Part shown: in pieces, positions 16,269-23,357 of the stretch
Layout of the letters: every line of letters starts with the position of its first letter
Numbering within the stretch: the first letter of the stretch is position 1
Assembly (NCBI GenBank): GCA_015478775.1
Contig: JADMKP010000001.1
Span: forward strand, 1-64,000
Source: Fermentimonas sp.
GTDB taxonomy: Bacteria > Bacteroidota > Bacteroidia > Bacteroidales > Dysgonomonadaceae
Direction of reading: 5' to 3'
DNA: 64,000 nucleotides
Translations under genes and position numbers: made by a program
The notes under the pieces: generated by a model
Databases searched by the model: none
Seen by the model: only the letters and a program-made list of their open reading frames with translations
What the model was told of the DNA's origin: nothing

Positions 16269-17369
16269 TTAAATTTCGTCAACTAATTTTGCTTTAATCT
16301 TTCTATAAATATCTATAATTGGACTATTATTTATTGTCTCAGAAATATAATTGTTTAAATTGATTATGTCATTTTCAGCAGGACGAACTACTTGAATTGC
16401 AAAATGAGCCCAAGAACCTTTTTGATTAAAAAAGTCGGTTTTAAGGTATTCCTTTTCTTTATCATCGAACTCAATAGTTTGTATTTTTTCTTTTTGATTT
16501 AATAATTCATTTTGAAGTTCGATTATGAAAAGTAACTCCCTTTTTTCAGTAAATAACTCTCCAAATACTATAGTAATCATTAAATTGCCTTGATTTGGGC
16601 ATAAGTAATATCTGAAACTTTCATTTCTACTTCCGTATGGTTCTAATTTTTCATCAATATTTATTCGCGCCTTTTCTACTTCAGATATAACAAATGAAAC
16701 AAAACTACTTTTTACTTCTGAAATTTGGTTAATTTCTTCATGATTTCTATAGAAAAATTTTATGATGTCCGTATCCATAGGTTTTGTTGTGTTAATTACA
16801 TTTTGATAAAAGTCCTTGAGAAATATTATATATTTTTCATTAGCCGTTGAAAAGTAGTTAGATAAATTTGAAACGACCTTTTGCAGTAGTTCTAAATGTG
16901 TTATTCCAATAAATTTTGTATTGATTAATTGAGTTTTGGGTACTTTATGCAGAGATAGAATGATACCGATTTTATTTGTTTGAGAAATTGAATTCCAATA
17001 GTCTTCCAAATCATTATTTAAATGATGATAAACCTTGTTTTCTATAATGATTGCGTCATTATTATTTGACAAAAGAACGTCAATTCTCCCATTATTGTTA
17101 GTTCCAACTTCGGTTTCAATGTCGAAAGGAGATTTTAGATTAAATTTTGAATCAATATTTTCATTAATGAGTTCAAGTAAGCTGTTTATAAATAGATCAT
17201 TTAGGTTGTGTTCTGCAATCGTATTGAAAAAGAAAGCATAAATATTAGACCAAACATTTTCGTAATGTGGTTGTTTAGAAATCCCCAAAAAAGTAAGTGG
17301 TTTCTTTTTTACAATTGGAATTTGATGCTCATTTAAGAAGTTTTCAAGTATAGAAAGATTATAATTCAT
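16269..17369 (-). CDS. PD-(D/E)XK nuclease superfamily protein (PDDEXK_4-like)
   Basis: The 366-residue protein has the nuclease signature early: GTNNNGRIDVLLS supplies the aspartate and IIENKVYHH the E-x-K pair, followed by the helix DLEDYWNS. This arrangement fits the PDDEXK_4 family (PF14281), common in Bacteroidota mobile regions and usually linked to defence or DNA repair. The open frame extends to 17498, but its first 43 codons are translated from the adjoining attC-like palindrome, so I chose the ATG at 17369 (MNYNLSIL). It is a single-gene cassette with a complete attC-like site upstream and only a half site after its stop. Confidence 0.8.
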   Translation of the reverse strand: MNYNLSILENFLNEHQIPIVKKKPLTFLGISKQPHYENVWSNIYAFFFNTIAEHNLNDLFINSLLELINENIDSKFNLKSPFDIETEVGTNNNGRIDVLLSNNNDAIIIENKVYHHLNNDLEDYWNSISQTNKIGIILSLHKVPKTQLINTKFIGITHLELLQKVVSNLSNYFSTANEKYIIFLKDFYQNVINTTKPMDTDIIKFFYRNHEEINQISEVKSSFVSFVISEVEKARINIDEKLEPYGSRNESFRYYLCPNQGNLMITIVFGELFTEKRELLFIIELQNELLNQKEKIQTIEFDDKEKEYLKTDFFNQKGSWAHFAIQVVRPAENDIINLNNYISETINNSPIIDIYRKIKAKLVDEI

Positions 17370-17408
17370 TTTCTGTTGATATTTTTCCGAATGTTGGGTT
17401 ATGCTGTC

Positions 17409-17539
17409 GCACAACGTTTGTGGGCTTTGCGTTCGGGCGGGTTTCGGAGCACAAAGTTTCAATTTATTACTAAATTTAATAGTAGCACTAAGCTCCAAGT
17501 TTACACGTCAGCCCGCCTGACGCAAAACCCTTGTTAGCA
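17409..17539 (-). repeat. attC-like site 8
   Basis: Cores GCACAACG (17409-17416) and GTTAGCA (17533-17539). The arms at 17422-17441 and 17512-17530 pair with one unpaired base and two mismatches. The loop starts TTTCGGAGCA and returns with GCTCC near 17492, giving an inner stem. It separates the nuclease cassette from the Hint-protein cassette. Confidence 0.78.
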
Positions 17540-17552
17540 CTCGTTTTTATCT

Positions 17553-18755
17553 TCAATTCGTCCATTTGGGTTTTTCGGTTTTCACTAAAAGTCCGTTTGC
17601 AATAAAGTTGTTTCCTGTCGTTAATTCTAACGTAAATGTAATTTGTTCGTCTGCGATTTTTTCAATGTCAATTACGTCTATGAATTTGTTTTCGGAAGCA
17701 ACAAAAATTTTGTCGCCAACAACTAACTGTTTTACGTCTGTGTCTTGGTCGTAATTGTTGTTAGACTTAGTTGGATTGAGTGAAGCCCAATTTTTGTCTG
17801 CTGTCCAAAATGGGTGGTCGTCTGTTGTAATTATTTCTCTGTCTGAAAATTTAAGTTTTATAAGATTTGAATGTCGTGCTTGTATAAGTTCAGAAACTTG
17901 TGTTTTGACTAATTTGTTTGTTGTGTTGTCAAACGTCATAACAAAGTCGCCTTTTGCAATTTGTTCAATGTTTTTTGTTGAGTTGTCAGCCATTGTAATT
18001 TGTATCCCTGCAACGAAACAATGAACGTCTAAACCGTCAAAGTTTATTTCACTAACTGCAACGTCATCGTATTTTGTTCCTTTGTAAACTTCTAAAATTT
18101 CTAAAGTCAAAATTAAATCTTTTGTGCTGTCGGTTGATTGAATAGGATTGATTTTAAAAGACAGTGTCTTGTTTACGTCTTTTAGTTCAAGAATTGCAGT
18201 TGGTTTCCCATTTACAAGCATTTTGAATTTTGCTACTCGTGAGTTTGCTTTCCATAACTCAGAATTTTTGATGTAGCCGTTCCAAATAATTATTTCGTTT
18301 ATTCTTGGTGAAAATGGTTTGAAATGGAAGTTTATTTTTTTTCCAATTACTCCGTTTGAGTTGTCAGGAACCCACGCAGTAAAAAGGTCAAAGTCGTGAA
18401 TGTTGTCTGGCAGATAAGTGATTTTCCCTTCGTGTTTTAGATACGAAGATGAAGTTATTTTGTAAGGTCCACCGCCACAATACCAACTGCAACCCGCACC
18501 TTGTGTCATTGGTCCGTAACCCATTTCCAAAGAGTCAACCATTATTCTGTCTTTTTTGGAAAGTTTTTCGTAGTCGATGTCGCCCGAATTGATTTTTGAA
18601 AGTTGGTCAAGGGCTTTTTGCCAAACCGTTTGGTCTGCTTTTGTGTATTCGTTAGAATAGGAAATTGTTGGCTGAATTGTCGGCAAGTTTTGTCCTGAAA
18701 CCGAAAGTCCCCAAGTCAAAATTAGTATTGTCAATATGTAGGTTCTTTTCGTCAT
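17553..18755 (-). CDS. Secreted protein with NADase-type glycan-binding and Hint domains
   Basis: The 400-residue protein has a signal peptide ending near SVSGQ. A Cys-containing CSWYCGGGPYKI stretch leads into a galactose-binding-like jelly roll (about 105-235: FTAWVP, GVIGKKINFHF, INEIIIWNGY, FKMLVNG) resembling the NADase-type glycan-binding domain. From Cys246 comes a Hedgehog/intein (Hint) domain: HCFVAGIQITMADNSTKNIE, then DDHPFW near 317, then a terminal FIANGLLV. The C-terminal His-Asn needed for splicing is absent (VKTEKP), so self-cleavage rather than splicing would be expected. It is the first cassette next to leader 1, the best-expressed position in an integron. Role unknown; a processed surface protein or toxin-like factor is possible. 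Confidence 0.75.
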   Translation of the reverse strand: MTKRTYILTILILTWGLSVSGQNLPTIQPTISYSNEYTKADQTVWQKALDQLSKINSGDIDYEKLSKKDRIMVDSLEMGYGPMTQGAGCSWYCGGGPYKITSSSYLKHEGKITYLPDNIHDFDLFTAWVPDNSNGVIGKKINFHFKPFSPRINEIIIWNGYIKNSELWKANSRVAKFKMLVNGKPTAILELKDVNKTLSFKINPIQSTDSTKDLILTLEILEVYKGTKYDDVAVSEINFDGLDVHCFVAGIQITMADNSTKNIEQIAKGDFVMTFDNTTNKLVKTQVSELIQARHSNLIKLKFSDREIITTDDHPFWTADKNWASLNPTKSNNNYDQDTDVKQLVVGDKIFVASENKFIDVIDIEKIADEQITFTLELTTGNNFIANGLLVKTEKPKWTN

Positions 18756-18779
18756 ATGCGCTGTCGTTCTAAAATGAGT

Positions 18780-18935
18780 GCTAACGTCTTATTTACGCAA
18801 TGAATATACAACATTCGTATATATGAAATTTAGAACATTCGTATAACACTTTTTTTATATTACCAAACTCAACAGCATAAACCAACATTATCAAGCATTT
18901 AAACATCAATTTATTTTTTGCATTTACGAATGTTT
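18780..18935. repeat. attI-like leader, copy 1
   Basis: This leader lies between the first cassette and the divergent recombinase gene, where attI lies in an integron. It starts with GCTAACG at the cassette junction (CGTTAGC on the cassette strand). It holds AACATTCGTATA boxes at 18810-18821 and 18834-18845 (24 bases apart) and an inverted copy at 18923-18934 inside the recombinase promoter spacer. The duplicate at 12576-12731 has the same length and 153 of 156 identical bases. I found no convincing TAnnTTTG promoter pointing toward the cassettes. Confidence 0.75.
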
Positions 18936-18946
18936 TGATATCTTTG
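18917..18946 (+). promoter_or_regulatory. Promoter of the cassette recombinase
   Basis: TTTG at 18917-18920 and TATCTTTG at 18939-18946, 18 bases apart, fit the Bacteroidota -33/-7 consensus; transcription would start just upstream of the ATG at 18971. The spacer contains the inverted box TTTACGAATGTT, so the recombinase could repress its own gene by binding there. Confidence 0.65.
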
Positions 18947-18970
18947 CAGTATTATTAAAATCTGTAAAAC

Positions 18971-19813
18971 ATGAAAATCGACGATCTAATTGCAAGTTTC
19001 GAACAGAAGTTGAAACTACAAAGGTATAGCCCTAATTCCATCAAGAATTACACTAGTGCGGTGAGAAGCTTTCTGAAAGTCGCTTTAAAAAGATTCGATA
19101 ATCCTGGTCAATTAAGCGAAGATGAAATTGAAAAATATGTTTTATGGAAAATTGAAAAACACAATGTCAGTAGTTCATATCAGCGTTTGATTGTGGCCTC
19201 TATCGCCAAATTTTACCAGTTGGTGCTTAATCGAAATTTACAAGTAAGACACCTGTATCCTTCACGAAAAGAACATAGGCTACCAAAATATGTAACCGTG
19301 ACGGATGTAAAGAGAATGCTGGCATCGGTAACTAACCTGAAACACGGGTGTATCATAAAATTATTATATGGGTGTGGATTACGCTTAAGCGAATTGCTGC
19401 ATTTAAAAATATCGGATATCGACTCGGAGCTAATGCTGGTACATATCCGGAATTCAAAGGGAAATAAAGACCGTGCGGTAATGCTTTCTCCAGTGTTACT
19501 GGGAGATTTGAGAAACTACTTCAAGGCATATAACCCTAAGGTTTACCTTTTTGAAGGACAGAGCGGTGGCATGTATTCTGAAAAAAGCGTACAGACTGTT
19601 GTGAAAGCAGCCGCAACAAAAGCGAGTATACAAAAAACGGTAACACCACATATCTTACGGCACAGCTTTGCCACCCACCTTCTCGAAAATGGAACGGATA
19701 TTAGGTACATCCAACAATTACTGGGGCATAGTTCTATCAAGACAACCGAAATATATACTCACATAACAGATGTTGCTAAGTCGAAAATAAAAAGTCCACT
19801 CGATTTGCTATAA
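18971..19813 (+). CDS. Tyrosine recombinase of the cassette array
   Basis: This 280-residue phage-integrase-fold recombinase has an N-terminal SAM-like core-binding domain (about 1-90) and all catalytic residues: Arg138 (GCGLRLSE), Lys in GNKDR near 166, His227 and Arg230 (HILRHSF), His253 (LLGHSS) and Tyr262 (EIYTH). The tail IKSPLDLL resembles the SPLD tail of integron integrases. However, the segment between Arg181 and Ser219 is short, so the extra helix region that distinguishes IntI proteins from XerC/D is absent. It is divergent from the cassettes, adjacent to the attI-like leader, and the only recombinase in the window. I infer that it moves the cassettes. A Xer-like integrase of another element is the alternative. 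Confidence 0.85.
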   Translation: MKIDDLIASFEQKLKLQRYSPNSIKNYTSAVRSFLKVALKRFDNPGQLSEDEIEKYVLWKIEKHNVSSSYQRLIVASIAKFYQLVLNRNLQVRHLYPSRKEHRLPKYVTVTDVKRMLASVTNLKHGCIIKLLYGCGLRLSELLHLKISDIDSELMLVHIRNSKGNKDRAVMLSPVLLGDLRNYFKAYNPKVYLFEGQSGGMYSEKSVQTVVKAAATKASIQKTVTPHILRHSFATHLLENGTDIRYIQQLLGHSSIKTTEIYTHITDVAKSKIKSPLDLL

Positions 19814-19874
19814 ATCAATCAACTCCTATTTGTAGACTTTCACCACAAAGTTAAATACCACGCACGGCGCACTC

Positions 19875-19910
19875 GAAAAAAAGCCTACAAGTCTCTGAAC
19901 TTGTAGGCTT
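19875..19910 (-). terminator. Rho-independent terminator of tRNA-Ser
   Basis: A 12-base perfect stem (19881-19892 with 19899-19910, loop CTCTGA). On the minus strand a T-run follows (the A-run at 19876-19882 on plus), so it terminates the minus-strand tRNA-Ser transcript. It also separates the convergent recombinase gene. Confidence 0.8.
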
Positions 19911-19947
19911 TGCCTTATCTTTCTTGTCTTTTGGCTTTATATCTCCG

Positions 19948-20034
19948 CGGAAGCGGGGGGATTCGAACCCCCGGTACAGTTACCCGTACGTCAGTTTAGC
20001 AAACTGGTGGTTTCAGCCACTCACCCACACTTCC
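19948..20034 (-). tRNA. tRNA-Ser (GCT)
   Basis: An 87-base type II tRNA. The acceptor GGAAGTG (from 20034) pairs with CGCTTCC, and discriminator G follows. The anticodon loop TTGCTAA gives anticodon GCT, read within CAGTT...AACTG. A long variable arm and the T-arm GGGGGTTCGAATCCCCC are present. CCA is not encoded. It is the first core-genome gene beside the cassette platform. Confidence 0.95.
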
Positions 20035-20122
20035 TTTTGGTAATTTTGCTGAAATCGGATGCAAATATACAAGATACTTTTCAACTTTTCAAAGAAAAAC
20101 AGTTTTTTAAATGCGAATATGC

Positions 20123-20130
20123 TATTTTTG
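20123..20130 (+). promoter_or_regulatory. -7 element upstream of mltG
   Basis: TATTTTTG matches TAnnTTTG, 37 bases upstream of the mltG ATG. No exact TTTG at -33 is evident. Confidence 0.5.
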
Positions 20131-20166
20131 TGCGTTAGCAATTATAAGGCTTTTAAAAATGAGCTA

Positions 20167-21210
20167 ATGGAACAATTAAAAAAGAGAAATAGAAAAAGAA
20201 TATTTATTTGGATAGCATCCATCACTCTACTGTTGATGGTTGCTATAGCAGCTTTTTTATACAGTTTGGTATTTAAACCTATTGAGCTTACAGAAGAAGT
20301 ATATATATATATTGACGAGAAAAGGGACTATGAAACGGTAGTTAATCAGCTGAAGGAGAAAGTAGAACTGCCTAATGAAGATGTTTTTAGGTTATTAGCA
20401 GATAGGATGAACTACCCAAATATGGTAAAAACCGGGAGGTATGCTATTGAGGATGGTATGACTATGCCAGATCTTATTCGCCGACTACGCTCGGGCAGTC
20501 AAGCGCCGATTAATCTAACCTTTAATAATATCAGAACGATGGAGAGTCTTGCAGGGCGTTTTTCTTCACAATTAATGGTAGATAGCATTTCAATTCTTAA
20601 TGTTTTAAATGATACTTCAATAGCTGCAAGTTACGGATTTAACGAGCAAACTTTTGGTGCTATGTTTATTCCAAACACTTATGAAGTTTACTGGGATACC
20701 AGCATAGAGAGTCTGATAAATAGAATGAAGAAAGAATATGATACTTTCTGGAACGCCGATCGCAAAGCGCAAGCAGAAAAAATTGGTCTCACTCCACTAG
20801 AGGTTACAACTCTTGCCTCTATTGTTGAAGAAGAGGCTACCTATGCAGATGAATATCCAATTGTGGCAGGTCTTTACATTAATAGACTCAACAGGGGTAT
20901 GCGACTTGAAGCTGATCCTACCGTTAAGTATGCTGTTGGAGATGCTTCATTAAGGAGAATACTTTTTAAGCACCTTGAGGTGGAGTCGCCTTATAATACA
21001 TATAAAGTGGACAGATTGCCACCGGGACCAATACGTATACCCTCTACATCGGCAATTAACGCCACTCTTTCACCCGCTCAGCACAACTATATTTTCATGT
21101 GTGCTAAGGATGATCTTTCGGGCAGACATAACTTCGCTGTTACACATGCTGAGCATGCAAGAAACGCGAGAGCATATCAGAGGGCATTAAATGAACGTGG
21201 AATCTATTAA
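20167..21210 (+). CDS. mltG: Endolytic murein transglycosylase MltG
   Basis: The 347-residue protein has a basic N-terminus, then one membrane helix (FIWIASITLLLMVAIAAFLYSL) and a periplasmic YceG domain. Catalytic-region signatures are LASIVEEEATYADEYPIVAGLYINRL with the conserved EE pair, LEADPTVKYA, and SPYNTYKVDRLPPGPIRIPS. It cleaves nascent glycan strands at the inner membrane. The open frame starts at 20059, but the extra residues lie across the promoter, so I chose the ATG at 20167 (MEQLKKRN). It stands alone between tRNA-Ser and the convergent phosphotriesterase gene. Confidence 0.95.
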   Translation: MEQLKKRNRKRIFIWIASITLLLMVAIAAFLYSLVFKPIELTEEVYIYIDEKRDYETVVNQLKEKVELPNEDVFRLLADRMNYPNMVKTGRYAIEDGMTMPDLIRRLRSGSQAPINLTFNNIRTMESLAGRFSSQLMVDSISILNVLNDTSIAASYGFNEQTFGAMFIPNTYEVYWDTSIESLINRMKKEYDTFWNADRKAQAEKIGLTPLEVTTLASIVEEEATYADEYPIVAGLYINRLNRGMRLEADPTVKYAVGDASLRRILFKHLEVESPYNTYKVDRLPPGPIRIPSTSAINATLSPAQHNYIFMCAKDDLSGRHNFAVTHAEHARNARAYQRALNERGIY

Positions 21211-21278
21211 AATATGCGTTTAAAGAAAGTCGTAGTTTAATTTTACAAACTTCGGATTTAGGAAGTACTTTATCCGCA

Positions 21279-21325
21279 CCAAGTCCTGATCCTCCTCGAA
21301 AATTTCGTGTAGAATCAGGACTTGG
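21279..21325. repeat. Intergenic hairpin of unknown role
   Basis: A 12-base perfect inverted repeat (21279-21290 with 21314-21325) around a 23-base loop that itself contains the palindrome CGAAAATTTCG. No T-run follows on either strand, so it is not a standard terminator. It lies between the convergent mltG and phosphotriesterase genes. Degenerate ACAAAnTTCGG segments flank it at about 21245 and 21352. Confidence 0.55.
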
Positions 21326-21439
21326 TAGGGACTTTGTTATAATTTGGTACCTACAAATTCGGAAGATACTTAGTCAAGCTCATAAGAGAACTAGCATAAT
21401 CTTCAATTAGGAGTATAATATGTGTTGTTAAAAGAAAGT

Positions 21440-22465
21440 TTATAAAGGATGTCTCTTTATTTCAATAGAGAACGCTTTAGTGGGGTTTACGCTTAACAGT
21501 AAATTAATTTCTTTTTCTGTGAAACCATTCTTTTTTAGTGCGGGAAGAAATTGATTGAAAATATTTGTAAATGGCTGTATTGATTGAATATCTTTTTGTG
21601 GGTCATACCACCCTGCATCGTGAGAGATTAAAACTCTATCTAAAAATCCATTTCTTTTAGCGAAAAGAATTTTTTCTATGTGATTTTCTAATTCCCAACC
21701 TAGTCCATCTAAGCTTATCCAACATCCCAATTCAGCTGCTTTGAGAAGATTATCATTATTTTCTTCATTCTGTGCATGCACCCATATGAAAGATTGGGGT
21801 GAAACACCATTTTCTTTAAGAATGCTAAGCTGTGGCCATAAACCGTTTGCACGGCCCGTGTGTGAGGCTATTGTTAATCCGGTTTTTAAATGTGTAATAG
21901 CAGCAGCTTTCACCAAATTCTGATGCATAATATCCAATGAATCTGAACTATCAACACCTATTTTTATAAACCCAGGTTTTATTGTTGTTTCATCAATACC
22001 GTGCTCGTATTCATTAATCCACATTTCTGCGAGTTCCTCTGCTGACATTTTAAATGCGTACTGCGGTATATATTTATTGTTATTAACCCCATAAAGCCCA
22101 GTATTAGTGATTATTCTAACACCTGACATTTCTGAAATCTTTTTAAGGAGTACCACATCTCTACCCAAATATTGAGGTGTTGCATCAACAAAGTAGGCTA
22201 CATTAAACTCTTTTAGTTGGTTAAAATAGGGAATTACCTCTTTTATTACTGTTTCATGACTCCATCGGGATGGATTTATACTATCTGCTCCTATAAAATC
22301 GACCAATATATGCTCGTGGGATAACCATATTTCGCTTGGGTTTACTAGATGAGCACCTTCTATATCTATAACTTTTGTTCGATTTTCTGATACTTTACAA
22401 CCATAAGCTATTATTACTAAAAGAATAAAACAAACTATATTTCTCATCCTATTCATAGTTTTCAA
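21440..22465 (-). CDS. Phosphotriesterase-family lipoprotein
   Basis: The 341-residue protein has a lipoprotein signal ending IIAYGC (Cys23) and an amidohydrolase barrel of the phosphotriesterase group. The metal ligands are visible in order: LSHEHILV (His-x-His), GFIKIGVD (the lysine carbamylated in this family), ASHTGRA (His), WVHAQNE (His) and ISHDAGWY (Asp). Members are lactonases or hydrolases of unknown substrate; true organophosphate activity should not be assumed. It is convergent with mltG and shares its strand with the aldo/keto reductase gene 49 bases upstream. Confidence 0.88.
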   Translation of the reverse strand: MKTMNRMRNIVCFILLVIIAYGCKVSENRTKVIDIEGAHLVNPSEIWLSHEHILVDFIGADSINPSRWSHETVIKEVIPYFNQLKEFNVAYFVDATPQYLGRDVVLLKKISEMSGVRIITNTGLYGVNNNKYIPQYAFKMSAEELAEMWINEYEHGIDETTIKPGFIKIGVDSSDSLDIMHQNLVKAAAITHLKTGLTIASHTGRANGLWPQLSILKENGVSPQSFIWVHAQNEENNDNLLKAAELGCWISLDGLGWELENHIEKILFAKRNGFLDRVLISHDAGWYDPQKDIQSIQPFTNIFNQFLPALKKNGFTEKEINLLLSVNPTKAFSIEIKRHPL

Positions 22466-22514
22466 TTATATTCCTATTGGTATGAACTCTCTTCGTGCGG
22501 TATGTCTATATTAT

Positions 22515-23339
22515 TTAAAACTCAATATAATCGGGGTGAGCTCCTGTGCGGTGACTCTTATCTAAATCGTCAATTTGTTGCACCTCTTCTTGTGTAAGCT
22601 CAAAATCAAATATATCGAAATTCTCGGCTTGTCTTTCTGAACTAGAGGATTTGGGTATTGCTACTATGCCTTTTTGAATGTTCCACCTGAGTACAACTTG
22701 GGCGGGTGATTTACCATATTTGCCTCCAATCCATATTAACACTTCGTCTTTTAATAATGGAACTTTACTGCTTCCGAGAGGACTCCATGCTTGGGGGATA
22801 ATATTGTATTTTTTGCAGTATTCAACAACATCTTGCTGTATTAAGTAAGGATGCAACTCTATTTGATTTACAACTGGAATAATTGTTGCTTCTTCCATCA
22901 CCTCTTTAAGGTGGTGTATGAGATGGTTACTTAGCCCTATTGCTCTAATCTTTTTGGAATGGTAGATTTTCTCCATCTCTTTCCAGGACGAACCAATCAT
23001 ACCCTTAACTGGCCAGTGAATTAGGTATAGGTCGATATAATCGAGCCCCATATTCTGTAAGCTTCCTTCAAATGCTTCCTGAATTTGATTGTTTAAAATA
23101 TCGGTGCCCCATAACTTTGTAGTTACAAAAATCTCCTCACGAGGGATTCCACTTTCGCGTATGGCTTTGCCAACAGGCTTTTCGTTTAAATAAAGTGTGG
23201 CGGTATCAATATGGCGATATCCAATATCCAGTGCACTTCTTACGGCATTGTAAACATCATTGTCGTTGTTACCAATTTTATATGTGCCCAATCCAAGCAT
23301 TGGTATTTCAACTCCATTATTTAACTTTATATTTTCCAT
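22515..23339 (-). CDS. Aldo/keto reductase
   Basis: A 274-residue NADPH-dependent reductase of the AKR (2,5-diketo-gluconate reductase-like) group. The tetrad is recognisable: Asp and Tyr in GYRHIDTATLY, Lys in VTTKLW and His in YLIHWPVKG. The C-terminal cofactor-binding IPKSSSSERQAEN is typical. It follows ribF by 18 bases on the same strand and precedes the phosphotriesterase gene. The substrate is unknown. Confidence 0.93.
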   Translation of the reverse strand: MENIKLNNGVEIPMLGLGTYKIGNNDNDVYNAVRSALDIGYRHIDTATLYLNEKPVGKAIRESGIPREEIFVTTKLWGTDILNNQIQEAFEGSLQNMGLDYIDLYLIHWPVKGMIGSSWKEMEKIYHSKKIRAIGLSNHLIHHLKEVMEEATIIPVVNQIELHPYLIQQDVVEYCKKYNIIPQAWSPLGSSKVPLLKDEVLIWIGGKYGKSPAQVVLRWNIQKGIVAIPKSSSSERQAENFDIFDFELTQEEVQQIDDLDKSHRTGAHPDYIEF

Positions 23340-23357
23340 TTGCAGAATCTTTTGGTG

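Noticed and set aside
17370..17498. N-terminal extension of the PD-(D/E)XK cassette gene
   Set aside because: Those 43 codons also come from an attC-like site rather than protein-coding sequence.
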